A stretch of DNA of 63,298 nucleotides from UBA4312 sp040266995. GTDB taxonomy: Bacteria > Bacillota_I > Bacilli_A > Erysipelotrichales > Erysipelotrichaceae. The notes under the pieces were generated by a model. The model was not told where the DNA came from. It searched no databases and saw only the letters and a program-made list of their open reading frames with translations. Location of the stretch: assembly GCA_040266995.1 (NCBI GenBank), contig JAWRHV010000003.1, positions 1 through 63,298 of the forward strand, given 5' to 3'. Position numbers and translations under genes: made by a program. Each line of letters begins with the position of its first letter. Positions within the stretch are counted from its first letter, which is position 1. This document shows, one piece after another, positions 7,370 to 16,099 of the stretch.

Positions 7370-9668
7370 AAATTTGATTCCGTATTGGTATATGGTCATC
7401 TTGATCTTTTGTATGTTGGGATTGCAGGCATACTGTGATCTGTCGCTGCCTGCTTATACATCAGATCTGATTGATGTGGGAATCCAGAATCACGGGGTAT
7501 CCCACATTCTTCCAAAGAAGATGACGGATCAGGAGATGTCGTTATCCGAAGTGGTGATGACTGAGGAGGAAAAGGATCTGTTGGAATCCTCTTATACAAA
7601 GAAGGAAGACATCTATGAGTTAAAGAATCTGTCCGAACAAGAACTGGACCAATTGGGTGACAAGTTATTGATGCCGATCGTCATGGCATATCAAATGGGA
7701 AATATGAAAGAAGATTCATTTAAGGATCTGGTAATAAAGTCTCTGGAAGCCAATCCGAATATTCCTGTGACAGAAGAGCAGATCCGTTCCATGACTGTTG
7801 AGCAGATTTCTCAATTATTACAGGTTCAGCTGAAGACCTTTGAAGCGGAGGATGAAAACGGCAAGGTATCCACTTTTGTGGATGTACGCCCACTGATGCA
7901 GACCATTTTAGCCGATGGCAGTGTATCGACGGAACAAATGCGAACGCAGATGGAAACCATGGTAGAAACCGTCGGCAGCAACACATTGAAATCCATGGGT
8001 ATATCCTATGCGATTCAATGTGACAAGGAAGCAAATGTGGATGTCGATGCGATCCAGATCCAGTATCTATGGAATCAGGGAAAGCGTATGTTGTGGATGG
8101 CTGGTTTAATGTTGATTGCCTCTGTGGCAGCTGGTTATCTGTCTGCCCGAACCGGGGCCGGCATCGGAAGAAAATTGAGAGGATCCATCTTTGAACGGGT
8201 GGTTCGGTTTTCCAATACGGAGATGGATCAGTTTTCCACAGCTTCATTGATTACCCGCAGCACCAATGATGTACAACAGATCCAGATGGTGACAGCGATG
8301 ATGCTGCGCATGGCTCTGTATGCGCCGATCTTAGGAATCGGAGGGATCCTGAAGGTGATGGAGACCAAAGCTCATATGGGCTGGATCATTGTGATGACCG
8401 TATTGATGATTTCCGGCCTTGTGTTGTTGTTGGTCAGCGTGGCGATGCCAAAATTTAAATTGATGCAGAAACTGATCGATCAGCTGAATCTAGTCTCCCG
8501 TGAGATATTGACAGGCTTATCCGTGATCCGTGCTTTTGGCAGGGAAAAAGAACAAGCCTTACGATTTGAGACAGCGAATGAAAATTTGATGAAAACACAA
8601 TTGTTTACCAATCGTGTTATGACATTCATGATGCCTTGTATGATGATCATTATGAACTGTACGACGTTATTGATCGTCTGGGTATCTGCCCATCGCATCG
8701 ATGCCGGAACATTGCAGGTCGGTGCCATGACCGCGTTTATAACCTATTCCATGCAGATCGTCATGTCCTTTTTGATGCTGACAGCGATGTCGATCATGCT
8801 GCCTAGGGCTGGTGTAGCTGCCGACCGGATCGATGAAGTACTACAAACTGTTCCAACCATTGCCGATCCGAAAGAACCGGAGCCGTATACCGAAGGGCAA
8901 GGTATATTATCATTTCGCCATGTTCACTTCCGGTATCCGAACGCAAAAAAGGAAGTGCTCTCAGATATTGATTTTACCGTTCGACCGGGGCAGACGACCG
9001 CGATTATCGGCAGCACCGGCTGTGGAAAATCCACCGTGGTGAATCTGATCCCGCGCTTTTACGACGTCACAGAAGGATCCATCGAGCTGGATGGGCATGA
9101 CATTCGAAACATCCGTCTGAAGGATCTCCGTGACCAGATTGCGTTTGTGCCGCAAAAGGGTGTGTTGTTCTCCGGAACGATTTCTTCCAATCTGCGATTT
9201 GGCAACCGGGAGGCGACAACAGAGGATATGCGAGATGCCAGCCAGACCGCGCAGGCAATCGATTTTATCGAACAGGATCCGGCTCGGTTTGAAAAGGCAA
9301 TTGCCCAGGGTGGCAGCAATGTGTCCGGTGGGCAGAAGCAGCGTCTGGCGATTGCGCGTGCCTTGGTAAAACCGTCGCGTATTCTGGTCTTTGACGACAG
9401 TTTCTCTGCTTTGGATATGAAGACAGATGCCAATTTACGAAAAGCGCTGGAATCGCAGATCAAGGACAAAGCGGTGATCATCGTGGCCCAGCGGATCAGT
9501 ACGATCCTGCATGCAGATCAGATTATCGTGTTACGAAGAGGCAAGGTTGTCGGCAAAGGAACACATGCCGAATTGCTGAAAACCTGTCAAGTCTATCAGG
9601 AAATTGCGACCAGTCAGCTTTCGGAAGAAGAACTGGAAAAAAGCGTGAAGGAGGTGGCATGGGCATGA
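7353..9668 (+). CDS. ABC exporter subunit with degenerate catalytic site
   Basis: A 771-residue half-transporter: membrane domain (residues 1-480) fused to an ATPase domain. Between the first and second membrane helices lies an extra segment of about 200 residues, acidic and presumably extracellular. In the ATPase, Walker A (GSTGCGKST, about 550) and the signature (VSGGQ, about 656) are canonical, but the Walker B Glu is Asp (VFDDSF) and the H-loop His is Gln (AQRIST). This is the degenerate half of a heterodimeric exporter of the BmrCD/LmrCD/TM287-288 kind. The start at 7353 is preferred because TAGGAG lies 9 bases upstream. Expected function is multidrug or lipid-like substrate export together with the next gene. 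Confidence 0.93.
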   Translation: MRKIFKNLIPYWYMVILIFCMLGLQAYCDLSLPAYTSDLIDVGIQNHGVSHILPKKMTDQEMSLSEVVMTEEEKDLLESSYTKKEDIYELKNLSEQELDQLGDKLLMPIVMAYQMGNMKEDSFKDLVIKSLEANPNIPVTEEQIRSMTVEQISQLLQVQLKTFEAEDENGKVSTFVDVRPLMQTILADGSVSTEQMRTQMETMVETVGSNTLKSMGISYAIQCDKEANVDVDAIQIQYLWNQGKRMLWMAGLMLIASVAAGYLSARTGAGIGRKLRGSIFERVVRFSNTEMDQFSTASLITRSTNDVQQIQMVTAMMLRMALYAPILGIGGILKVMETKAHMGWIIVMTVLMISGLVLLLVSVAMPKFKLMQKLIDQLNLVSREILTGLSVIRAFGREKEQALRFETANENLMKTQLFTNRVMTFMMPCMMIIMNCTTLLIVWVSAHRIDAGTLQVGAMTAFITYSMQIVMSFLMLTAMSIMLPRAGVAADRIDEVLQTVPTIADPKEPEPYTEGQGILSFRHVHFRYPNAKKEVLSDIDFTVRPGQTTAIIGSTGCGKSTVVNLIPRFYDVTEGSIELDGHDIRNIRLKDLRDQIAFVPQKGVLFSGTISSNLRFGNREATTEDMRDASQTAQAIDFIEQDPARFEKAIAQGGSNVSGGQKQRLAIARALVKPSRILVFDDSFSALDMKTDANLRKALESQIKDKAVIIVAQRISTILHADQIIVLRRGKVVGKGTHAELLKTCQVYQEIATSQLSEEELEKSVKEVAWA

Positions 9669-11512
9669 GCGAACAAAAATCACAGGCTCCACGCCATCGG
9701 GGACCCGGCGGGCGTATGGCTCCCGGCGAAAAACCAAAGAATTTTAAAAAGGCGATGAAGAATCTGCTGCAGTACATTGGCAGTTATAAGTATCTGATTG
9801 TATTTGTGATGATCCTGGCCGTATTGTCAACTGCCTTCTCGGTAGCGGGTCCTAAGATCATGGCCCGGGCAACCAATGCGTTGTTTGATGGTCTGATGCG
9901 TAAGATTGCCGGTACGGGTGGAATCGACTTTCTGTATATCCGCAACGTTTTATTGATCACATTGGGGTTGTATGCGTTCAGTGCCATAGCGAATTTCTTT
10001 CAGGGCTGGATCATGACTTCGATCACACAGAAGATCTGCTTCCGTATTCGTAAGGATATTTCCGAAAAGATCAATCGGATACCGATGAAATATTTTGAAA
10101 GTCGTACCTATGGAGAGGTTCTTTCCCGCATTACCAATGATGTGGATACATTGGGGATGGGATTGAATCAAAGCATCACACAGATTATTACCTCCTTTGC
10201 CACCTTGATCGGAATTCTGATCATGATGGTATCGATTTCTCCGTTGATGACACTGATTGCTCTGGTCATTCTGCCTATATCGATCTTGTTTGTATCGTTG
10301 GTTGTCAAGTTTTCCCAAAAGCACTTCCGTCGCCAACAGGAATATTTGGGACATATCAACGGACAGGTGGAAGAAACCTACAGTGGTCATTTGGTCGTAC
10401 AGGCTTTTAATAAGGAAGAGGATGTTGTAAAAACATTTAATGAGACCAATGAAATCTTGTATCAGTCTGCATGGAAATCACAGTTTTTATCCGGATTGAT
10501 GCAGCCGGTCATGGTCTTTGTCGGAAATATGGGGTATGTAGGCGTTGCCATCAGCGGTGGATTGTTGGCAATCCATGGTGTGATCGGTATTGGGGATATT
10601 CAAGCTTTTATTCAATATGTTCGCCAGTTTACCCAGCCGATCCAACAGATGGCGCAGATCATTAATATGGTTCAATCCATGGCAGCTGCCAGTGAGCGTG
10701 TGTTTGAATTCCTGGATGAAAAAGAAGAGGCACAGGAAGCGGAAAATGCGATCGTATTGGAACATGTGGAAGGCGAAGTGGCATTTGAACATGTTCGGTT
10801 CGGTTATGATCCGAATGTGGTTGTGATCAAGGATTTCAGCGCCGTTGCCAAACCGGGACAAAAGGTGGCCATCGTCGGACCGACCGGAGCCGGTAAGACC
10901 ACCATGGTCAAACTGCTTATGCGTTTCTATGATGTCAATGAAGGGCGGATCCTATTGGATGGCTATGATGTAAATAAGATGAACCGTAAGGATGTACGAA
11001 AACATTTCGGAATGGTTTTACAAGATACATGGTTATTTAAAGGCACCATTATGGAAAATATCCGTTATGGCCGTCTGGACGCAACCGATGAGGAAGTGTA
11101 TGAGGCAGCCAAAGCGGCTCATGCCGATCATTTCATCGAAACGCTGCCGGGCGGATATCAAATGGAATTAAATGAAGATGCGACCAACATTTCCCAGGGA
11201 CAGAAACAGCTGCTGACGATTGCTCGTGCTATCTTGGCTGATGCGAATGTTCTGATCCTGGATGAAGCCACCTCTAGCGTGGATACCCGGACTGAAGAGC
11301 TGATCCAGAAAGCGATGGACGCTTTGATGAAAGGAAGAACCAGCTTTATTATCGCTCATCGTCTGTCTACGATCCGGAATGCGGATCTGATCCTGGTGAT
11401 GAATCACGGGGACATTGTGGAGCAGGGAAAACATGAAGAGCTGTTAGCGAAAGATGGTTTCTATGCGCAGTTATATAATTCGCAGTTTGATGAAGGACTG
11501 GTTTTGGAATAG
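9659..11512 (+). CDS. ABC exporter subunit with canonical Walker B
   Basis: A 617-residue half-transporter, the partner of the preceding subunit. Six membrane helices occupy residues about 40-330. Walker A is GPTGAGKTT (about 406), Walker B LILDEATSSVD (about 531) with the catalytic Glu, and the H-loop AHRLSTI is intact, but its signature is altered to ISQGQ. In the heterodimer its Walker motifs pair with the canonical VSGGQ of the other subunit, giving one working and one degenerate ATP site. AAGGAGG lies in the end of the upstream gene; ATG at 9659 (used) or 9665 are both possible. The N-terminus is basic and glycine/proline rich. Confidence 0.95.
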   Translation: MGMSEQKSQAPRHRGPGGRMAPGEKPKNFKKAMKNLLQYIGSYKYLIVFVMILAVLSTAFSVAGPKIMARATNALFDGLMRKIAGTGGIDFLYIRNVLLITLGLYAFSAIANFFQGWIMTSITQKICFRIRKDISEKINRIPMKYFESRTYGEVLSRITNDVDTLGMGLNQSITQIITSFATLIGILIMMVSISPLMTLIALVILPISILFVSLVVKFSQKHFRRQQEYLGHINGQVEETYSGHLVVQAFNKEEDVVKTFNETNEILYQSAWKSQFLSGLMQPVMVFVGNMGYVGVAISGGLLAIHGVIGIGDIQAFIQYVRQFTQPIQQMAQIINMVQSMAAASERVFEFLDEKEEAQEAENAIVLEHVEGEVAFEHVRFGYDPNVVVIKDFSAVAKPGQKVAIVGPTGAGKTTMVKLLMRFYDVNEGRILLDGYDVNKMNRKDVRKHFGMVLQDTWLFKGTIMENIRYGRLDATDEEVYEAAKAAHADHFIETLPGGYQMELNEDATNISQGQKQLLTIARAILADANVLILDEATSSVDTRTEELIQKAMDALMKGRTSFIIAHRLSTIRNADLILVMNHGDIVEQGKHEELLAKDGFYAQLYNSQFDEGLVLE

Positions 11513-11538
11513 AGGAATCGAAAACCGGTTCCTTTTTT
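11513..11538 (+). terminator. Terminator of the exporter operon
   Basis: Stem AGGAATCG/CGGTTCCT with a 5-nt loop (one G-T pair) followed by TTTTT, one base or less after the stop codon. Confidence 0.75.
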
Positions 11539-11552
11539 GAATTAAGGAAACG

Positions 11553-11578
11553 TTAAGGTTTGACGATTCGAACCTTAA
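11553..11578. repeat. Inverted repeat upstream of the DUF975 gene
   Basis: TTAAGGTT and AACCTTAA form a perfect 8-bp inverted repeat around a 10-bp spacer. No T-run follows, so it is more likely an operator than a terminator. It also encloses a TTGACG (11560-11565) that could be a -35, but no -10 lies at the right distance. Confidence 0.45.
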
Positions 11579-11624
11579 GAAATAGGGGATATAGTAAGCA
11601 TGTAACATAAAGGAGGGCTTGATT

Positions 11625-12446
11625 ATGTGGTCAAGACAGGAAGTAAAAGAAAAAGGAAAAAGCGCATTTAAAAATAATTTCTGGAAGACAGTTCTTGTTA
11701 GTTTATTGCTGGTGATCATAGGCGGCGGCGGTGTCTTTGGAGGAAGTTCCGGAGTCCGTACAGTCTACAATATCCATGATACAAGTTCGGGCATTGTAGA
11801 AGAATCGTCGGAATCCTATGATTTTGATGACAATATGCAGGATGTAGAAGACTTTGAGGTATCGGAGAATGTTCAGGAGTCTGAAGGTTACACCTTTGAA
11901 ATTTCGGGTACGATGGGCCTGTTTCTGATTCTGGCAGTATTAGCTGTTTTCGCTGTTGTAATATGGGCTATTCAAGCCTTTATCCTCGGACCTCTTGAAA
12001 TCGGATTCCGTCGTTTCTTCATAAGAAACCTAAACGAGCAGGCTCGCATCCATGAAATTGGTTATGGCTTCGATCATAACTATATGGAAAATGTGAAGAC
12101 GATGTTCTTTAAGGAGCTGTATACCATGTTATGGTCATTCCTGCTGGTGATTCCGGGCATTGTCAAATCGTACGAATACCGTATGATTCCTTATTTACTG
12201 GCTGACGATGAAACGATGACAAAACAGGAAGCTTTTGAAAAGAGCAAGGAAATGATGATGGGGCAGAAATGGAACGCCTTCATACTGGATCTGTCCTTTA
12301 TCGGATGGGATATCTTAAGTTTATTCACACTTGGTATTTTGGGGGTATTCCATGTGAACCCGTATCGTAATATGTCACAGGCAGCGCTGTATCACAAGCT
12401 TCGTTACGGAACCGTCACACAAGAAAGTACAGAGGAATTCGCATAG
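11625..12446 (+). CDS. DUF975 family membrane protein
   Basis: A 273-residue integral membrane protein. The start MWSRQEVKEKGKSAFKNNFWK, then a hydrophobic span, and the later ELYTMLWSFLLVIPGIVKSYEYRMIPYLLADD segment identify the DUF975 family. Hydrophobic spans lie near 25-42, 100-125, 165-185 and 220-245; an acidic, Ser-rich loop follows the first span. The function is unknown; such proteins are common single genes in Bacillota. The ATG at 11625 follows AAGGAGGG at 8 bases; the TTG six bases earlier is not needed. The gene faces the membrane-protein pair on the minus strand across a shared terminator. Confidence 0.8.
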   Translation: MWSRQEVKEKGKSAFKNNFWKTVLVSLLLVIIGGGGVFGGSSGVRTVYNIHDTSSGIVEESSESYDFDDNMQDVEDFEVSENVQESEGYTFEISGTMGLFLILAVLAVFAVVIWAIQAFILGPLEIGFRRFFIRNLNEQARIHEIGYGFDHNYMENVKTMFFKELYTMLWSFLLVIPGIVKSYEYRMIPYLLADDETMTKQEAFEKSKEMMMGQKWNAFILDLSFIGWDILSLFTLGILGVFHVNPYRNMSQAALYHKLRYGTVTQESTEEFA

Positions 12447-12452
12447 ATAAAG

Positions 12453-12497
12453 AAAAGAGCAGTACGTATTAAAGATACGTTTACTGCTCTTTTTTTG
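12453..12497. terminator. Bidirectional terminator
   Basis: A long hairpin: AAAGAGCAGT plus ACGTAT pairs with ATACGT and ACTGCTCTTT across a 5-nt loop. A- and T-runs on both sides serve the converging genes. Confidence 0.85.
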
Positions 12498-12498
12498 T

Positions 12499-14196
12499 TC
12501 ATTTATCAATTTGTTTGATAAGGTTGACATCATCGGCTTCCACATATTGGATCTTGATGGTGTCCCCTGCCTGCAGGAAGGCAACAACGTCTTCATTCTT
12601 GGATGTGATCGTCACTTTGTATTTCTTATGGTCGCTGTCGATGATAAAGCACTTGGATTTATTATCGACCTGCAGGATCTGTACACTGTCGATCTTAATT
12701 TCTTTGCTCACCCATTCGGTTGAATCTTCATCTTCCTCGACATCGGCACCGATGAATTTCTTCTTCAATGTTTCGAAGCCTTCATCGCTTTCAATCGTGG
12801 CCACCTTCTGGTAATTGGTGGCATCGACCATCGCGTACATCTTGATCAGACCATTGTCATCCTTTAAAGCCATCATGTAAACCGGTTTTCCCTTCACATT
12901 GACGAGTAACGGGAAGGTGGCCTGATAACCGAAGTTTTTTACCTCTCCTTCCGCGGAGCGCATGGCACTGGATTCGTTGGCACCGGCGGAAGCGATTTTC
13001 ATGGCATCGTGCGTACGCAGATTAACCAGGACAAAACCGAGATTGCTGGAGTCAGCATTGGCCGAAGTGATGCCGGAATAGATATAGATATCGCCATTCT
13101 GTTCCAGATAGTTGTAGCCGTCACTGGTAATGGTCACATTCTTCTGTCCAAAAAGAGAATTGATAAAACCATTCTGCAGAGATCCGTGATTGTCGATTTC
13201 TTCAATAACCAGGCTTTCCGGATAAATGCGGTCTACCCAGGCAGGCGCCTTGTCCACATCGTACTTCGTGGAGTCACCGGTGATCGGGTCAAAGAGGATC
13301 ACTCCATTGACCTGCCGGCGGGCTCGATAGCCGGAATAAGTATAGGTGGTGCATACATACCATGGATGGCCTTCATCATCGATTTCAAACGATGGATTGC
13401 CGAAGATGACGGTTGGATACTGCATTTGCAGCTTCCGATACAAATTGTTATTGAAGTAGCCGGAAGGAACGTATTTCATACCGTCCAGTCCCAGATCTTT
13501 CAGCTTGACTAGCTCGGCTTCTCCAGTTACGGAATTGACCAGAATGTAGGCTGGAATGCCTTCATTACGGTTGCCTAGATATTTGATGAAGCCGGCATAT
13601 TCTAACGGTGTTACACGATATACGCTGTTACGATAGGAAATCTGTGTGTATTCTTCACTGACCTCAAACTGCGAGACCAGTTCCGGCATTTTACCCATGA
13701 CACGGTCACCAAGGACAATCGTCGATTCTCTGTCGATGATCGGTGTTTTGGTAAAGTCCACTTCGTTGATCTCTGAAAACTCCACATTTTCAACGGATAT
13801 ACGGCTGGCATAGGATTTCGCATGGAAGACCGGCCCGGCGATAAAGTTTGAAAATACCACCCACAGGCAGCCAAGCACAACTATCCAGTTGCCCAGCGTA
13901 TAGGTGATCCGGGAAAGGCCCGGCGATGTGAACTTTTTGGCGAACAGACGTTCAACGGAAGAAGCTTCGCCTGCTAATGTATTGGTCTTTAAGGATATAA
14001 GACGTAACAAAATAAATAAAGATATTGTCCAAAAAAACAGTCCGGTGGAATGGATGTTCAATGCAGGGATCGTCTTATACCAGAGGATGGCTACGATCAG
14101 GATCCAAAGGGCAAGACATTGGATAAAAGTCTTGTTGCTCATGGGAGCATAAGGCTTTGGAGCTTGTCGAAAGCGTTCTTTTATATTGATTTTCAT
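12499..14196 (-). CDS. Large membrane-anchored protein of unknown function
   Basis: A 565-residue protein I do not recognise. The N-terminal 130 residues hold three to four hydrophobic spans (about 26-42, 52-68, 100-122); the rest, about 430 residues, is hydrophilic and presumably outside the cell. The middle contains repeated aromatic-rich stretches such as HPWYVCTTYTYSGYRARRQ and GYNYLEQNGDIYIYSG. The last 65 residues (VQILQVDNKSKCFIIDS onward) look like a small beta-barrel of OB type. AAAGGA precedes the start. It lies 12 bases after the Tim44-like gene, so both form one operon and probably one membrane complex (inference). It is not an enzyme by any motif I can see. Confidence 0.75.
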   Translation of the reverse strand: MKINIKERFRQAPKPYAPMSNKTFIQCLALWILIVAILWYKTIPALNIHSTGLFFWTISLFILLRLISLKTNTLAGEASSVERLFAKKFTSPGLSRITYTLGNWIVVLGCLWVVFSNFIAGPVFHAKSYASRISVENVEFSEINEVDFTKTPIIDRESTIVLGDRVMGKMPELVSQFEVSEEYTQISYRNSVYRVTPLEYAGFIKYLGNRNEGIPAYILVNSVTGEAELVKLKDLGLDGMKYVPSGYFNNNLYRKLQMQYPTVIFGNPSFEIDDEGHPWYVCTTYTYSGYRARRQVNGVILFDPITGDSTKYDVDKAPAWVDRIYPESLVIEEIDNHGSLQNGFINSLFGQKNVTITSDGYNYLEQNGDIYIYSGITSANADSSNLGFVLVNLRTHDAMKIASAGANESSAMRSAEGEVKNFGYQATFPLLVNVKGKPVYMMALKDDNGLIKMYAMVDATNYQKVATIESDEGFETLKKKFIGADVEEDEDSTEWVSKEIKIDSVQILQVDNKSKCFIIDSDHKKYKVTITSKNEDVVAFLQAGDTIKIQYVEADDVNLIKQIDK

Positions 14197-14208
14197 AATA
14201 AATCCTTT

Positions 14209-14793
14209 CTATAGCATATATTGATCCGGCGTCCGGATCTCATCGAGATAAATAGCATAACCTTTGCGAATGAATTTCCAGTATTCAGTTATCGAATGGT
14301 CCTGATCCTGGATCATTTCCTGGTTTTCATTGAGGATCCGATCGGACATACTGGCTTCCAGATAAACCCAAAAATAATCGTCAGCATTGTTTTCTTTGTC
14401 AACGGATTCTACGATCTTCTGGTCCAGCAGCTGGATGTTGGCATGTACGTGGTTTTCATGACGATATTGCTGCCAGTTGATCTTGATCGAGAAGGCATCC
14501 AGCATCCGAGGACTTAAGCACATCTTCAAGGTCTCCATGTCCTGGTCGGACCAGGCATTGTGGATCTGATAGAACTTTTCTTCGATCTTTTGATTCAATA
14601 CCGTCTCATCCCAGAATTTTTCGGCATCATGGTAGGATAAGATCTTTTGTTTCGTCCTTTGATGGGCTTTGTGAACCTTGTGCTTGCGCAGGTATCCTTG
14701 CCAAAGCAGTAACAGTCCCATACAGAATAAAGGAAATAAAGCAGTCCACGGGACTTCGCTGGTGGATGCTTGTGCAGTAATCATATGTATCAT
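14209..14793 (-). CDS. Tim44-like domain membrane protein
   Basis: A 194-residue protein: short N-terminus, one membrane span (about residues 18-32), a basic region, then a domain of about 130 residues with the look of the Tim44/NTF2-like fold (WSDQDMETLKMCLSPRMLDAF, then a beta-rich part ending WKFIRKGYAIYLDEI). In other proteins this fold binds partners or lipids at a membrane. No Shine-Dalgarno precedes the ATG at 14793, but a TGA-TTTAAT extended -10 ends 6 bases upstream, so the mRNA is probably leaderless. It is the first gene of an operon with the large membrane protein. No enzymatic role is suggested. Confidence 0.7.
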   Translation of the reverse strand: MIHMITAQASTSEVPWTALFPLFCMGLLLLWQGYLRKHKVHKAHQRTKQKILSYHDAEKFWDETVLNQKIEEKFYQIHNAWSDQDMETLKMCLSPRMLDAFSIKINWQQYRHENHVHANIQLLDQKIVESVDKENNADDYFWVYLEASMSDRILNENQEMIQDQDHSITEYWKFIRKGYAIYLDEIRTPDQYML

Positions 14794-14799
14794 GATTTC

Positions 14800-14828
14800 A
14801 TTAAATCACGGTTTTCTTTGAGAATCAA
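14800..14828 (-). promoter_or_regulatory. Promoter of the Tim44-like gene (leaderless)
   Basis: Minus-strand TTGATT (14823-14828), 17 bp, TTTAAT (14800-14805) preceded by TGA as an extended -10. Six bases separate the -10 from the ATG. Confidence 0.6.
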
Positions 14829-14880
14829 TGATGTCGCTTTTTTCGAAAAGGACCGTAATAGAGAGCAGGAGGGAAAGAAC

Positions 14881-15483
14881 ATGATCACATTTCAACAAGT
14901 GACGACGCAATCGCTTCATGAATTCGAGATGTCTGTTGATAAAGGGCAGGCGGTGTGGATTTCATGTGACAGAAGGACAGCACAGGATCTGGTGGATCTG
15001 CTGACGGGGAAAATAGAGCCGATGTACGGGAAGATGGAGATTGAAGGACAAAGCATTTCTAACAGAAAGGATAGAATTCAATATCGAAAACAGATTGGAT
15101 ATTGCTCTCATCAATGGATCGGATGGGATCACTGGACCGTTGAGAGAACATTGAAGTACATGCAGAAGATCCGAAAGACGCCTTATGATCCTGCGGCCTT
15201 GCGGATGGCCGGCTTGTACAGTCACAGACATACCCGAATGCGGATGCTGTCCTATGTGGATCGTATCAAGGTGATTTTGATTTCACAGCTGCGCCCTTGC
15301 TCACTGATGGTCGTGGATGAACTGTTTTCGCAAATGAGCCTGCAGGAAGCTATGAGCGTGCAAGGACTTCTGAAACAATGGATCCGGACTTTTGATCTGT
15401 GTGTGGTCTACATCGGAAAGACTCCCTTTGCGTCCATTCGCAGGATACAGATAGAGAAAGGATATGTAGTGTATGATCAATAG
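14881..15483 (+). CDS. FtsE-like protein without ATPase motifs
   Basis: A 200-residue protein at the place where Bacillota carry ftsE (upstream of an FtsX-like gene, ctpB and uvrB). It follows the ABC ATPase layout but the working motifs are gone: where FtsE has GPSGAGKST, residues 28-36 read SCDRRTAQD; the Q-loop position reads SHQ; the signature LSGGEQQRV is LSYVDRIKV (123-131); and no H-loop His is visible near residue 185. Walker B survives as LMVVDE (142-147). YRKQIGYCSH and WTVERTLKYMQKI match the FtsE pattern. It is expected not to bind or hydrolyse ATP normally. AGGAGG precedes the ATG at 14881; the longer upstream frame has no RBS. Confidence 0.65.
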   Translation: MITFQQVTTQSLHEFEMSVDKGQAVWISCDRRTAQDLVDLLTGKIEPMYGKMEIEGQSISNRKDRIQYRKQIGYCSHQWIGWDHWTVERTLKYMQKIRKTPYDPAALRMAGLYSHRHTRMRMLSYVDRIKVILISQLRPCSLMVVDELFSQMSLQEAMSVQGLLKQWIRTFDLCVVYIGKTPFASIRRIQIEKGYVVYDQ

Positions 15484-16084
15484 AGTGTTTCGCTGTATAG
15501 CTACCTGTATGTTGAGCGTCTGCCTGAATGGATTTTGTCTGTACTGGTATACAGAGTGGCAGGCATTGCCCCAGCGCATGTATTACCATGTATATACGGA
15601 AGCTCCGCTGCAAAAGAGGCCGGCCGGCAGTATCGGTATAAAAAAACAGAAGGATGGTACCTATTATATTTATTGCAAGAAACCAATCGGGAAAAAGGTT
15701 TGGGATAAAACACAGGGGATAATCTATGTGGATGACTGGAATATCCATGAATGTAGATCGCTGCAAAAACGATGGCAGATGGATACCGGATTTCTTATCA
15801 TTTTATTGGTATTCCTGATGACAATGATTTACAATACATTACAGAATATAATCGATAGCTATCGTTCTTTTGTTATCCAGCTTGCCCGTAACGGCATTCC
15901 TTGGCGTTATACATGGCCGATGCTGGTCAATCGGTCTGACTGGCTCTTGCCGGTCATCTTCTCTTTCTTGATCAGTAGAAAAGCGTTTTGCGGCCGATAT
16001 GTTCTATGGCTGCATTTAGGAATGACGGGCGGGATCCTCTTTCTTTTTTTCCTGCTGGTTGATAAAGAACAAAAGCGATATTAA
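15473..16084 (+). CDS. FtsX-like membrane protein, short form
   Basis: A 203-residue membrane protein overlapping the FtsE-like gene by 11 bases. Its topology matches FtsX: an N-terminal span (about 8-25), an extracellular domain (about 26-100), then three spans (about 105-125, 155-172, 176-197). FtsX is normally about 300 residues and relays FtsE ATPase activity to cell-wall hydrolases; here the extracellular domain is small. Sequence similarity by eye is weak, so the call rests on topology, operon and the following ctpB-uvrB. Paired with an ATPase-dead partner it may act as a scaffold or be a decaying remnant. The start at 15473 is within the upstream gene's end. Confidence 0.55.
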   Translation: MINRVFRCIATCMLSVCLNGFCLYWYTEWQALPQRMYYHVYTEAPLQKRPAGSIGIKKQKDGTYYIYCKKPIGKKVWDKTQGIIYVDDWNIHECRSLQKRWQMDTGFLIILLVFLMTMIYNTLQNIIDSYRSFVIQLARNGIPWRYTWPMLVNRSDWLLPVIFSFLISRKAFCGRYVLWLHLGMTGGILFLFFLLVDKEQKRY

Positions 16085-16099
16085 GTGGGGGAATGACTT

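Noticed and set aside
13009..13512. 167-codon plus-strand frame
   Set aside because: It lies fully antisense to the large membrane protein, has no ribosome binding site and an implausible composition.
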